Positions 36,164 to 44,206 of a stretch of 45,141 bases of DNA are shown here, one piece after another. Both the position numbers and the translations under genes were made by a program. Position 1 is the first letter of the stretch. Each line of letters starts with the position of its first letter. Location: NCBI GenBank assembly GCA_903872565.1, contig CAIQLG010000038.1:1-45141 (forward strand), given 5' to 3'. The notes beneath the pieces were generated by a model, which saw nothing but the letters and a program-made list of their open reading frames with translations, did not search any database and was not told the DNA's origin. Source of the DNA: an uncultured Lentisphaerota bacterium (GTDB lineage: Bacteria; Verrucomicrobiota; Lentisphaeria; Victivallales; GWF2-50-93).

Positions 36164-36670
36164 ATGATGGAAAAGATGAAAAAGTCAAAATCGGAAAATC
36201 ACTTGGCCTCAAGTATAAGCGCTGATTCCTGTAAGGATGAGTTCATAAGCTCTTCCCCAGCCGAAACGGAGGATTTTGCCGCGAAATTCGCAAAGAAAAT
36301 CTCTCCGGGAACCGTCATCGCGCTTTTTGGCGAACTTGGGAGCGGAAAAAGCGTGTTTGCCAGGGGATTTGCGCGCGGTCTCGGTATAACCGAGCCCGTG
36401 CAGAGCCCCACATTTGTAATTGTACACGAATATCGGATAAGGAAGAAAAGCGTCGCAGTAAAATTTCTCTTTCATCTGGATCTTTACAGGATAGAGAACG
36501 CCGAATCTGCATTTGTTTTTGGCATGGATGAATATCTGAAACCGGAAGCCGCCATAACAATCATAGAATGGGCTGAAAGAATTGAAAAACAACTCCCTTC
36601 CGGGACGATCAAGATCCGTCTCCGGCATGTCACCGAAAAACAGAGAGGAATATTGAGTGTTGAACTTTGA
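36164..36670 (+). CDS. tsaE: tRNA threonylcarbamoyladenosine biosynthesis protein TsaE
   Basis: ATPase that works with TsaB, TsaC and TsaD to make t6A37 in ANN-decoding tRNAs. It has Walker A 'FGELGSGKS', 'FARGFARGLGI', 'VQSPTFVIVHEY', 'HLDLYRIE' and 'ITIIEWAERIE', all diagnostic. The protein is 168 residues with a slightly long Lys/Ser-rich N-terminus. ATG 36164 is the outermost start; ATG 36167 or 36176 could also serve. No tsaB or tsaD is adjacent. Confidence 0.94.
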   Translation: MMEKMKKSKSENHLASSISADSCKDEFISSSPAETEDFAAKFAKKISPGTVIALFGELGSGKSVFARGFARGLGITEPVQSPTFVIVHEYRIRKKSVAVKFLFHLDLYRIENAESAFVFGMDEYLKPEAAITIIEWAERIEKQLPSGTIKIRLRHVTEKQRGILSVEL

Positions 36671-36991
36671 GAATTATTTCAGTCCTGACGATTAAAGGCA
36701 AAGTTTAACAATGCGGCAAGCATACTGGCAAGGATGACATTTCAAACAACTTTGGTAACCGTTAAGCTGGGGGATATAGCTGGCTCCTACCTGTCCTGCA
36801 TAATTTGCAGAAGTAGGTCTGGTTTCGCCGACATGTCCGCCGTAGCGCCTTGGCGAAGGTGGAAACCAGACCTGCCCGGTCTCGGCGAGACCGGGCCTAC
36901 TTTTTAGGCTAGAACTACCCAGCTTAACGGTTACACTTTTTGGATTTTCTCCAGTGGGCCAACGCAGACGGATACAGAACAACCAGTGATC
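36671..36991. other. Gene-free convergent gap with an inverted-repeat element
   Basis: The gap lies between tsaE (plus) and the prenyltransferase-repeat gene (minus), both pointing into it. More than half is filled by the 180-base element at 36755-36934. No gene is seen. Confidence 0.6.
36755..36934. repeat. 180-bp element with perfect 17-bp terminal inverted repeats
   Basis: The ends are GTAACCGTTAAGCTGGG and CCCAGCTTAACGGTTAC, perfectly complementary. Inside are further palindromes: GGTCTGGTTTC against GAAACCAGACC, and GCCCGGTCTCGGCGAGACCGGGC. No ORF is present. It has the build of a MITE or a nested REP-like element; no target-site duplication is obvious. Confidence 0.8.
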
Positions 36992-38638
36992 TTATTTGAA
37001 AATAAGTCCATCTGTGTCTTTGTTTTTGCCTGCGGGGGCCGCCGAAGCAGAGCTAACAACCTTGAATGTGGGAAGGTATCTGTAATAGACCTCAAGCATC
37101 AGACAGCAAAGCGCGGTTGAATATATGCCTTGTGCAACACCTTTGAATTGTCCTTCTCCGAACTGTTCCACCTGCCCTTTCCCGAGTTCAATTCCATATG
37201 CAGGGCTTTCCCAGTGGCCATCTGGCTTCTGATTCTTAATGAGTGTTTTTGCAAACATTTTATTCCAGGCCATCCATTCCGGTCCTTTTCCCCCATAGTT
37301 TTGAAAGAAGACCTGCGTCTGGTAATACCATCTGTATAGTGCCCATTCCACTCCGCCATTCTTGACGGCCTCGTCTCTGTCCCAGGATACCGCAAAGCAT
37401 TTTTCCTTGAGATATTTCAGTCCGCCTGCGACTTCGGGTGACTTCCCATCACCTAGGAGCTGGAGGCAAAGAATGCCAACAGCCGTGACATTGTTTGTCG
37501 CTCCTCCACCTGGAGCGCCTATGTTGGTGGAATAAACAAAGCCTCCAGATCCGCTGTCTCTCTGTTGTGTCTTAATGCACTGGACAGCCTTTTCCATGGC
37601 GGCCTCAAGATTGGGTGTCGTGCTTCCTGCGGCATGAGCGGCCTTAATAGCCTGGTTTGCCCAGCCCATGACCGACAAGTCGCATCTGCCCTCTGCATTG
37701 TTGTATCCGTAATTAAATCCTCCGACAGCGTTCTGTCCTTTCACCGTATAGTCAATCATCTTGTTCACTGCAGTTTCGAGTAACTGCATCCTGGTCATCC
37801 CATAGGCTTCGGAAAGTGCATAGGTGACAATTGCGTGGCCATATCCATTGCCGGCGCAAGTCTGGACAGGATTCGATGATTCGGAATATTCCAGCAGTTT
37901 TTTGATACCCTTGAGAACGCAGGCGCCGAATTCCGCTGAAGAAGGAGTCTCGTCGTGTCCAAGAAATGCGAGAATCGCAAATCCTGTGAAAGCCGGCTTG
38001 CGGCTTGGATCTTCGCCCCAGGATCCATCATCGTTCTGATGGTCGCGGAGCCATCTCAGACCTTTCAAAAGGGAATCCTCTGTTCCTTTCGGAGCGCCAC
38101 CGTCTCTCAGGCCACCTTCTCTGCCAGGTTTAGATCTTCTGGACATTACTCCTGGAACCACAACAGGCGAGCTCGTAGTAGCTATTGTGGGAATATTTAA
38201 CATGCGGGCATCGGGTGTTTCGGAATATCCGTTGGAAAATTCTTCAGTCTTAGCTACGTTCTGGCTTTCTGATGGAGCATCGCTGGAAGGGCTGTTCGTG
38301 GGCGACTCAACGTCGGGGGTTTCACTAGGAATAGTATCCTCCTCAGGTGGAACTTCGGGTAGTTTTTCAACGGGCGTGATAACCATATCCGTGATATTAA
38401 CTATGTATTCAGGAGGGTCTTCCTTCGGACCACTGACAATTAATGTCATTAACATGGTTATAAGAATGATATGCAGGCAGATGGATAATACTGGACCTGT
38501 CATATGCGTTTTGATGTCTTCAAAGGTGATCCTTCTGGCCGCCGCAATTTCCTCCCACGCAAGAGATGACGTAGAGATTTGCTCTTGAAACATTGCTTCC
38601 TCCTGGAGGGTTTCAACATTGTCTTCTGGGCTTTTCAT
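36992..38638 (-). CDS. Prenyltransferase/squalene-oxidase-repeat protein with membrane anchor
   Basis: Protein of 548 residues. A cytosolic N-terminus of about 45 residues is followed by one membrane helix ('SICLHIILITMLMTLIVSG'), a long Pro/Ser/Thr-rich spacer (about 75-190), and an alpha/alpha-toroid of prenyltransferase-like repeats ('LKGLRWLRDHQNDDGSWGE', 'IKTQQRDSGSGGFVYS', 'LIKNQKPDGHWESPA'). The QW-like repeats resemble those of squalene cyclases and complement-like proteins, but no catalytic DXDD motif is seen, so an enzymatic role is doubtful. The toroid should face the periplasm. A good SD (AAAGGAGAGAGAAAATG) supports ATG 38638. Such proteins are frequent in PVC-type genomes and their function is unknown. 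Confidence 0.82.
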   Translation of the reverse strand: MKSPEDNVETLQEEAMFQEQISTSSLAWEEIAAARRITFEDIKTHMTGPVLSICLHIILITMLMTLIVSGPKEDPPEYIVNITDMVITPVEKLPEVPPEEDTIPSETPDVESPTNSPSSDAPSESQNVAKTEEFSNGYSETPDARMLNIPTIATTSSPVVVPGVMSRRSKPGREGGLRDGGAPKGTEDSLLKGLRWLRDHQNDDGSWGEDPSRKPAFTGFAILAFLGHDETPSSAEFGACVLKGIKKLLEYSESSNPVQTCAGNGYGHAIVTYALSEAYGMTRMQLLETAVNKMIDYTVKGQNAVGGFNYGYNNAEGRCDLSVMGWANQAIKAAHAAGSTTPNLEAAMEKAVQCIKTQQRDSGSGGFVYSTNIGAPGGGATNNVTAVGILCLQLLGDGKSPEVAGGLKYLKEKCFAVSWDRDEAVKNGGVEWALYRWYYQTQVFFQNYGGKGPEWMAWNKMFAKTLIKNQKPDGHWESPAYGIELGKGQVEQFGEGQFKGVAQGIYSTALCCLMLEVYYRYLPTFKVVSSASAAPAGKNKDTDGLIFK

Positions 38639-38889
38639 TTTCTCTCTCCTTTTTTATTTGTTTAAGTCAATTTATTCTGTTCTCTACCTTTATAATAGCC
38701 ATATTTATTATAATATGCAAATACGTTTAATATGGTAAAAACAATAATATAAACTAATAAATATTAGTCTATTGTGGAGCTATGCATACAAATAAAGGGT
38801 AAATTACGTATTTTTATTCATTCCCCTGTCTACAAAAATTATAAAAGTGATATTTTAGAATTTGAAAGTGTTAAAAGGTGGGATGAAAA

Positions 38890-39630
38890 ATGGGAGAGAA
38901 AATGAAAGTTCTTCTTTACGGGCGTAATATTAAAGAAATGGAATCCTGTCTGGGGGAATTTACATGCCTCGAGCTTTGCACTGGAAATCCCGATATAATC
39001 ATAACCTATGGGGGAGACGGTGCCCTGCTTGGAGCAGAAAGGGAATTTCCCGGCATACTTAAATTTCCAGTCAGGGATTCCGTAGAAAACAACCTCTGCA
39101 AGGAACACTGTTCATATAGTGGGCAGATCAAAAAGCTTCTCGATGGAAAACTCAAGAAGATGAAGCTCTTGAAACTTTCTGCCTCCTGCCGTGGAAAAAC
39201 TGTCAAGGGGATCAACGATGTCTTCATCCACAACTCGAATCCGGTCAGCGCAATCAGATACAGAGTATGGATTGACGGGGAACCCTATGGTGAGGAGATA
39301 GTCGGAGATGGAGTTGGAGTATCTACCGTCCATGGAAGCACAGCATATTATAGAAGTATTACCCACAGCATATTCAGGACAGGCATAGGACTGGCATTCA
39401 GCAACAGCACGGAGGTGACAAACCATCTCGTTCTACCTGAAGACACAAAAATAAAGGTCAGGCTTTCGAGGGGGCCGGCGATTCTTGTCGCCGACAACTG
39501 TACTGACATGATCTCACTCCAGGAGTCCGATGAAATTCGATTCTTTAAGACAGATGAGTTTGCCGAAGTTTGTGGACTTGATATTTTCATGTGCCAGAAA
39601 TGTCGCAGTCTCAGGCATCCGAGGGATTGA
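38890..39630 (+). CDS. nadK: NAD+ kinase
   Basis: ATP- or polyphosphate-dependent NAD kinase making NADP+. It has the family motif 'IITYGGDGALLGAER', then 'INDVFIHNSNP' (the NE/D motif) and 'GDGVGVSTVHGSTAYYRSI' (the glycine-rich 'DGxxVSTxxGSTAY' element). At 246 residues it is a short form and the C-terminus has Cys-x-x-Cys ('CQKC'), which is unusual. A GGTGGGA lies before ATG 38890; ATG 38902 is an alternative with GGGAGAG before it. The preceding AT-rich intergenic DNA (38639-38889) holds divergent promoters for this gene and the prenyltransferase-repeat gene. A bidirectional hairpin follows the stop directly. Confidence 0.85.
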   Translation: MGEKMKVLLYGRNIKEMESCLGEFTCLELCTGNPDIIITYGGDGALLGAEREFPGILKFPVRDSVENNLCKEHCSYSGQIKKLLDGKLKKMKLLKLSASCRGKTVKGINDVFIHNSNPVSAIRYRVWIDGEPYGEEIVGDGVGVSTVHGSTAYYRSITHSIFRTGIGLAFSNSTEVTNHLVLPEDTKIKVRLSRGPAILVADNCTDMISLQESDEIRFFKTDEFAEVCGLDIFMCQKCRSLRHPRD

Positions 39631-39694
39631 AGCTATAGTTTTTCATTTAAATAAATTCACATTGTGAATTTATTTTCCATGAAAAACTATAGCT
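39631..39694. terminator. Bidirectional hairpin between nadK and GNAT genes
   Basis: Outer arms AGCTATAGTTTTTCAT and ATGAAAAACTATAGCT pair perfectly. An inner stem AAATAAATTCACA/TGTGAATTTATTT (13 bp) has a one-base loop. The structure fills the whole gap between two convergent genes. The T-rich arm (TTTTTC) can give termination in both directions. Confidence 0.85.
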
Positions 39695-40233
39695 CACCAA
39701 TCATTACCCTGCAGATGTATGTTCCCGGGAGGGAACTTGTCAATTTTTATTGGATAGAACATTGCTATGTTTTTCCCCGGTATTCCAGTTTCATTTCCAT
39801 TTTCGTCAATACGGACAGTTTCCCTCTCTGATATTTTTATCCAGCCAGTTTTAGCATAGACCTTCTCCAGTTTCGGGACGCAAAACAGCAGGCCAAAATC
39901 ATATCCTGAAATGGCCGCCTTCTTCATCGAGTCCTCCATTATTTTTTCACATATGCCTTTGCCTCGCTGTTCTGGAAGGACAAAGACATTCTGGATTCCT
40001 GCGATATGGAATTTTGCATCACCCACCCTTATGATTCTGTCAACAATCCCCACATGGGCGATAATATCGGCATCTTCCAGGATGAAAACGGTCCAGGCGG
40101 GACCGGAGCCGTGCCATTTCCTGGTCTGTGAAAACACATCTTTGCTATCGGGAAAGCACTTGCAGAGGTTCTCCCTGATTTTCTGGTCCGTCCCGGGAGT
40201 CATTTCGGCTTCTTTTACCAGTTTAAATTCCAT
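39694..40233 (-). CDS. GNAT-family acetyltransferase
   Basis: Protein of 179 residues of the GNAT superfamily. The acetyl-CoA-binding motif A is 'IQNVFVLPEQRGKGICEKIM' (Q/RxxGxG/A) and it is followed by 'LLFCVPKLEKVYAKTGWIKI'. The N-terminal half resembles the AAC(2')-I/Eis-like layout ('ADIIAHVGIVDRIIRVGDAK'). Substrate unknown; small metabolites or aminoglycosides are both possible. The gene converges on nadK and shares its hairpin terminator. It stands alone. Confidence 0.85.
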   Translation of the reverse strand: MEFKLVKEAEMTPGTDQKIRENLCKCFPDSKDVFSQTRKWHGSGPAWTVFILEDADIIAHVGIVDRIIRVGDAKFHIAGIQNVFVLPEQRGKGICEKIMEDSMKKAAISGYDFGLLFCVPKLEKVYAKTGWIKISERETVRIDENGNETGIPGKNIAMFYPIKIDKFPPGNIHLQGNDW

Positions 40234-40367
40234 AAGACACCGTTAGATTAAAATTTTGAAAGGAACTATTTGGATAACTTACACTCCAAGTGCATGTTTT
40301 CAATGATGAATAAAACTCGTTCCGGATTCGTTGGAAATCCGAAACTGGAGAATAGAATAGCAGGATG

Positions 40368-41144
40368 CTAATATATCTTCTTTCTTATTAGTTCTGGGAT
40401 CCAGGATGAGTTGACCTTTTCCACGAATCCGTCTTTTTTCATAATAGCAAGGCACTTGTTGAGGATTTCCGCGAGTTTCGCATTATCGGGTTTTACCGCC
40501 CAGGCGAGATACTCTTCTGTGAGCGGAACACAGAGTGGTGTCAGGGCAGTGTCCGAAATGACCCAGATCACTGGGGCGTCAGAGACGAAGACGTCTATTT
40601 TACCGTTCAGAATGGCATTTTTGGCATCCTGGACATTTATAAAGCCGACTTTCGAGGCCTTTGTACATTTTTCTCTTACAAATGCCTCTCCCGTAGTGCC
40701 GTTTATGAATCCGATTTTTTTATCCGTCGCGAGCACTTTTTCCGGAGTGGAGAACTGCGTGATGTCTGCCGTGCGCATTATGGCCATCTGTCCGACTCGG
40801 ATATAAGGATCTGTGAATTTCACAAGTTTTGCTCTTTCCGGGGTGATTGTCATTCCGGACATGATCACATCGAATTCATTCCTGTTGAGGGCAGGAATAA
40901 GTTCGTTCCAGGGAGTATGGACGAGAATCAGTTCAGCTCCAAGCATTTCCGATATTCTCTTTGCAAATTCCGACTCTATTCCTATGATTTCACCATTTTG
41001 TGTGAAGACAAGAGGGGGGAAATCGGGTTCCACTCCGACTTTGATGACAGGTTTTGCGAATTTCGCGGCGAGCTCATTGTTTTTTACGCCGGAAACGCAT
41101 CCGCCAAGAAGTATTCCACACAGCAGAAAGATAAGAATTCTCAT
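40368..41144 (-). CDS. Lipoprotein solute-binding protein, amino-acid ABC type (SBP_bac_3)
   Basis: Extracytoplasmic binding protein of about 259 residues. ATG 41144 (CAGGAG before it) gives a lipoprotein signal 'ILIFLLCGILLGGC' with Cys16 as the lipidated residue; the longer upstream frame is rejected. 'GVEPDFPPLVFTQNGEIIGI', 'GAELILVHTPWNELIPALNR', 'FDVIMSGMTITPERAKLVKF' and 'IGFINGTTGEAFV' are typical of polar amino-acid binding proteins. There are no permease or ATPase genes beside it, so it either works with a transporter encoded elsewhere or serves as a sensor partner. Ligand not predictable. Confidence 0.9.
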   Translation of the reverse strand: MRILIFLLCGILLGGCVSGVKNNELAAKFAKPVIKVGVEPDFPPLVFTQNGEIIGIESEFAKRISEMLGAELILVHTPWNELIPALNRNEFDVIMSGMTITPERAKLVKFTDPYIRVGQMAIMRTADITQFSTPEKVLATDKKIGFINGTTGEAFVREKCTKASKVGFINVQDAKNAILNGKIDVFVSDAPVIWVISDTALTPLCVPLTEEYLAWAVKPDNAKLAEILNKCLAIMKKDGFVEKVNSSWIPELIRKKIY

Positions 41145-41297
41145 TTTGTTCTCCTGAAAAATTGTTGTTAGGAAGAAATAAGATAGTCTGCATTGGCTGG
41201 AATTCAATTTCAGGTTTCCTTCCCTGTTGCACAACTGTAACCCGTCCACCTCTGAGCTCCATTATTTTCTCGACAAATCATTATTATTTTCAGCGGA

Positions 41298-42638
41298 TCA
41301 GGAGTTATGACTTTCGGAGATTTTGATTGTTTTAAGAAGTGAGGGAAGGACATCTCCGCGGCAGAACTCTTTTGATATCTTTTTCACGTGTTTAAGACGG
41401 AAAAATGGAGATCTTGAAAATGTGTGGTCAACGGCCATAAGGGCTTTTTGGAAATCATTTGCATCGATTTTCTGATCTTTGTTGCCGTCAATCTCGTGAT
41501 ATAATGATGCGACGGCAGCGGCGACAGGGAAGGTCATGATCAAGTGTCTCATTCCCTCTTCGAATGTGTATGAGAAGGCGGGATACCCGCAGAAATGCAG
41601 TGATGAAAGCTTGCTTCCTACATAACTCCAGTAGATCTGCCAGATCTCATTTTTGGAGTGGAACTTTTCAAGCGTCCGGAATGGATCTGCCACGAGATGT
41701 TCATCGCAGTTTTCTATGAAGTCGCTTATTCTACCACTGCCCAGACTGAATTTGAGAAGTGACTTGAGACGTCTCAGTCTCCCTATGAGAAATGTCCCAT
41801 ATCTGACAGCCTCATCAGTCCTGATAAATCCGCTCAGCATGTATCTAAAGAGGATTTTTCTTCTGAGATCGAGTTCCGGACCATTTTCGATATCATCCTC
41901 GAGTTCCGGGACGCTTCTTTGAGCGAGTCCGGAGGCGTCTCTCCCAAAACTTTTATCTGCGTCAGATATATCGTGTCTGTTTTCTTTTCTTCCGTGAAAC
42001 TCGAGGAGCCTTGCGGCGGCAAGGATTCTGATTGCTGGCCTAAATTCATCATTGAGAAGAATGCTCTTGTATCCTTCCGCGATTGTACGCAATTTGTCGA
42101 GCCCGGGGGCAAGTCCTTTTCTGTAGATGGCATCGGAAAATATTCCGCTTCTGGCAAGTTCGTCCGAGAATCCGAGAATCTGAGTCTGATAGTCTCCTAT
42201 CTTTTTCCCTTTTCTGGCCACTACGGCATGGCAGTCGAACCTGAAGGATGCCGAGACCGAATGATCCTTCCAGTTGAAGGTGTCGAATGGGTATATTCTA
42301 CAGGCCAGCGGTTTAACCTTTTCGCCGTAGGCTGAATGTATCCTGCAGTAGTTTTTCTCATCGAAAAATATGCAATTGCCATCTTTCTTCCTGATCAGAA
42401 AAACATTTTTTCTTTTTGTGTCCCTGACGAAGCATTCTTCGATCGGGATCGGCAGTCCATCTATTTTGAGTTTTGAGATCCTATCCTTTTCCGCAGTGGT
42501 GATGGGGACATCCCAGAGTCTACAGCACTTCCCGCAGTTTAGACAGGAGTATGACTGCTCCTTGTGATAGAATATCTTTTTGTCACCGCCATTTTTCATT
42601 TCAGTTTTCGCATTTAGACTCTCATTGCAGATTACCAT
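41298..42638 (-). CDS. YkgJ-type CxxCxxCC protein with C-terminal EF-hand-like loop
   Basis: Protein of 446 residues. The N-terminal 130 residues are a YkgJ-like zinc/iron-chelating module: 'SCLNCGKCC' (Cys32, 35, 38, 39), 'CRIHSAYGEKVKPLACRIYP' and a later Cys in 'RFDCHAVV'. The remaining 300 residues are mostly helical and not recognised. Near the end stands a canonical calcium loop, 'DGNKDQKIDAND' (Asp384, Asn386, Asp388, Asp392, Asp395), as in EF-hands and dockerins, in a helix-loop-helix setting. Combining the two in one protein is unusual. YkgJ-type proteins bind metal or an Fe-S cluster; function unknown. The gene marks the border of the cassette-like region to its right. Confidence 0.75.
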   Translation of the reverse strand: MVICNESLNAKTEMKNGGDKKIFYHKEQSYSCLNCGKCCRLWDVPITTAEKDRISKLKIDGLPIPIEECFVRDTKRKNVFLIRKKDGNCIFFDEKNYCRIHSAYGEKVKPLACRIYPFDTFNWKDHSVSASFRFDCHAVVARKGKKIGDYQTQILGFSDELARSGIFSDAIYRKGLAPGLDKLRTIAEGYKSILLNDEFRPAIRILAAARLLEFHGRKENRHDISDADKSFGRDASGLAQRSVPELEDDIENGPELDLRRKILFRYMLSGFIRTDEAVRYGTFLIGRLRRLKSLLKFSLGSGRISDFIENCDEHLVADPFRTLEKFHSKNEIWQIYWSYVGSKLSSLHFCGYPAFSYTFEEGMRHLIMTFPVAAAVASLYHEIDGNKDQKIDANDFQKALMAVDHTFSRSPFFRLKHVKKISKEFCRGDVLPSLLKTIKISESHNS

Positions 42639-42684
42639 TTAAAATATGATGAGGATGTGCTTTGTCAAGAATTTAATTCCCATC

Positions 42685-42747
42685 GAATAACGCCTCATGG
42701 TCTAGCAACGAGCGGAGCGAGGTTGCCAGAACCAAATCTAGTTAGCA
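42685..42747 (-). repeat. attC-like site A
   Basis: Read on the minus strand: TGCTAAC box, then GGTTCTGGCAAC, a central CTCGCTCCGCTC, GTTGCTAGACC, and a GTTATTC box. The inner arms pair with an unpaired base, as in attC hairpins. The stop codon of the hypothetical gene to the right (TAG) lies at the TAAC box, the usual layout of an integron cassette. Its inner sequence resembles site D. Confidence 0.6.
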
Positions 42748-43208
42748 TTTGATATTCCAAATAAATTATATAGATGATAATACGACACTTCTTTTTCAAG
42801 CAGCTTGTGATCAGTCAGGGATCCATTCGGTCTGTCAATAAATGATAGAATAATATTCATGTCTTCGCAAAAAGATAAAGTAATCGTATTTCCAGTGACC
42901 TTGCATTCATTAAAAGTATATTTGCCAACTTGAGATTTGTCATCCGTTTTAAAGCTCTTTATTCCTTTAAGAATTAATTCCGAGCCCGCAACAGGATATG
43001 TGGTTTTTGCGAATCCAAATAAAATGGATTTGGTTTTTATTAGCTCTTTGTCTTCAAAAAATTCTCTTTCAAACCTTGCTTTGAGGATGCCTTCGGTTTC
43101 ATTAAATTGGAGCAAAGAAAGCTCACATCTTGCATCATGTAAAAGATCGCAAGCCTTAAGTAAAGATTCAAAATCATTGATTTCAATTTTTACCAAATTC
43201 TTATTCAT
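42738..43208 (-). CDS. Hypothetical cassette protein
   Basis: Protein of 156 residues, not recognised. It looks like a small soluble alpha/beta protein ('LVKIEINDFESLLKACDLLH', 'CKVTGNTITLSFCEDMNIIL', ending 'YYHLYNLFGISNAN'). Its start codon lies six bases beyond attC-like site B and its stop falls in site A, so it fits as a single-gene cassette. The codon use is more AT-rich than in the acs region, in keeping with foreign origin. No clear ribosome-binding site precedes ATG 43208. Confidence 0.7.
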   Translation of the reverse strand: MNKNLVKIEINDFESLLKACDLLHDARCELSLLQFNETEGILKARFEREFFEDKELIKTKSILFGFAKTTYPVAGSELILKGIKSFKTDDKSQVGKYTFNECKVTGNTITLSFCEDMNIILSFIDRPNGSLTDHKLLEKEVSYYHLYNLFGISNAN

Positions 43209-43213
43209 CTGTA

Positions 43214-43272
43214 TGCTAACGTTTAAAATTTACCACGCCTGTCTAGGCGTTGGCAAAATTTCCTAGTTAGGA
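43214..43272 (-). repeat. attC-like site B
   Basis: Exactly 59 bases. Minus strand: TCCTAAC ... AAATTTTGCCAACGCC, loop TAGACA, GGCGTGGTAAATTT ... GTTAGCA. The arms are complementary except for an inserted base and a mismatch, giving the extrahelical-base pattern of attC. The outer boxes are TAAC/GTTA. The stop of the gene at 43267-43620 lies inside the first box. Confidence 0.75.
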
Positions 43273-43620
43273 TTTCTTGATTTTAATATTTCCGTAACCA
43301 TCAAGCTTGTTTTTTCGTTGATAACTTTTCCAATCCTTATCAAGCTCGTTAAATGTCTCTTCTTTTACTTTTCCAATCTTCTTTAATGCAAACAACAGTG
43401 ATCTTACGGAGACTGGAGCTAAAACCATATTGCCAGCGCAATGTCCACATTTGAATTTTGCTGGTTTTATCTTTTTTACTTTTTTTATTATTTCCCTAAA
43501 TTCAGTCATTTCGGTGCAAAGTGAAATAACAGAATCCCAGCTCATCGATTTATCCCATCTTTCTCTTAATTCTTCAAGCATTTCTGGGAACCATGCCCTT
43601 GTTGCATCTCCTGCAGCCAT
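43267..43620 (-). CDS. Conserved hypothetical protein with CxxC
   Basis: Protein of 117 residues. It begins 'MAAGDATRAWFPEMLEELRE', continues with a helical region, a 'FKCGHCAGN' pair that looks like half of a zinc ribbon, then 'VSVRSLLFALKKIG' and 'ELDKDWKSYQRKNKLDGYGN'. I believe I have seen similar sequences in many environmental genomes, but no function is known to me. ATG 43620 has AAAGGAT upstream. The gene is enclosed by attC-like sites B (downstream) and C (upstream), so it appears to be a cassette. Confidence 0.75.
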   Translation of the reverse strand: MAAGDATRAWFPEMLEELRERWDKSMSWDSVISLCTEMTEFREIIKKVKKIKPAKFKCGHCAGNMVLAPVSVRSLLFALKKIGKVKEETFNELDKDWKSYQRKNKLDGYGNIKIKKS

Positions 43621-43642
43621 GGGATATCCTTTTGTTTTATTA

Positions 43643-43720
43643 TCCTAACTATTATTATACGACATGTTGGGTTTTCATAGATTTAAGGCTTTTTCGGGCT
43701 TTTCCCGTTAATTATTAGGC
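43643..43720 (-). repeat. attC-like site C / TATTATTA-CGACATGT repeat, copy B
   Basis: Minus strand: GCCTAAT ... GTTAGGA boxes 78 bases apart, with AAAGCCCGAAAAAGCC and CCCAACATG inside. The boxes fit a diverged attC; the inner part pairs poorly. The same DNA (43646-43707) resembles the repeat at 36036-36104, which is far from the cassettes. The attC reading is therefore uncertain. Confidence 0.35.
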
Positions 43721-43786
43721 AACATACACGCTATTTTTTTCAACGTTTCCGCCTAGCGGATGGAGTGTTGGAATTTAAAAATCCCT

Positions 43787-44035
43787 TTATAACTCCATAG
43801 GTGAAATTCCCTCTTTTGAATGGGAATATATCATATCGGAATTAAGATGCAAGAGATTGTTTTTAAAGAGAAATGAGTACTTCAGTTTATTATTAGACGA
43901 CATGTCGTCTAATAATAAGAATCCATTAGTAATGTCGTATAACATGTGAAAAAGTGGAGTAAAGCGACAGGGAAAGAAACATGAAAGTGTCGTTGTTGGG
44001 AGCTTTTTGATCAAATTGGACGATGCCTTGACCAA
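43787..44035 (-). CDS. Doubtful small ORF
   Basis: Frame of 82 codons on the cassette strand with no recognisable domain. It contains the palindrome, which encodes 'LLLDDMSSNNK', and a hydrophobic/basic N-terminus ('LPTTTLSCFFPCRF'). No ribosome-binding site is clear. It is reported only because it occupies the place where a cassette gene would lie. Confidence 0.15.
   Translation of the reverse strand: MVKASSNLIKKLPTTTLSCFFPCRFTPLFHMLYDITNGFLLLDDMSSNNKLKYSFLFKNNLLHLNSDMIYSHSKEGISPMEL
43887..43918. repeat. Perfect 32-bp palindrome
   Basis: TTATTATTAGACGACA followed directly by its exact complement TGTCGTCTAATAATAA, with no loop. Half-sites of the same sequence occur at 36043, 43650 and, less well, just downstream (TAATGTCGTATAACATG, 43929-43945). 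Confidence 0.95.
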
Positions 44036-44149
44036 AAGGCATCAGAACGACGAGTGCTTTTTTAGTCGTTTGGGGGTGGCGATATCATCCCCGTTGCCCA
44101 TCAACTTCTTTTTGAAAAATCCATAATCTCTGATTCCCCTATGTTTTTA

Positions 44150-44202
44150 ACGTAACGTATGGCCCGACATCGAGCGAAGCGAGATTACCAGCACCTATTA
44201 GC
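44150..44202 (-). repeat. attC-like site D
   Basis: Minus strand: GCTAATA box, GGTGCTGGTAAT, CTCGCTTCGCTC, GATGTCGGGCC, then GTTACGT. The inner part aligns with site A (GGTNCTGGYAAY, CTCGCTYCGCTC, GNTGYYGGRCC). It lies four bases downstream of the hicA stop. Confidence 0.55.
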
Positions 44203-44206
44203 GTCT

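Larger units (their letters stand above)
43721..44149. other. Stretch without a convincing gene
   Basis: Between attC-like sites C and D. It holds one weak minus-strand frame (43787-44035) and a perfect 32-base palindrome at 43887-43918. If this is one cassette, its gene is degenerate or the cassette is non-coding. Confidence 0.5.

Noticed and set aside
36164..36670. TsaE frame as an ABC-type or other P-loop ATPase
   Set aside because: The 'QSPTFVIVHEY' and 'HLDLYRIE' motifs are specific to TsaE.
41145..41249. An N-terminal extension of the solute-binding protein
   Set aside because: It would bury the lipoprotein signal peptide, and a good ribosome-binding site directly precedes ATG 41144.
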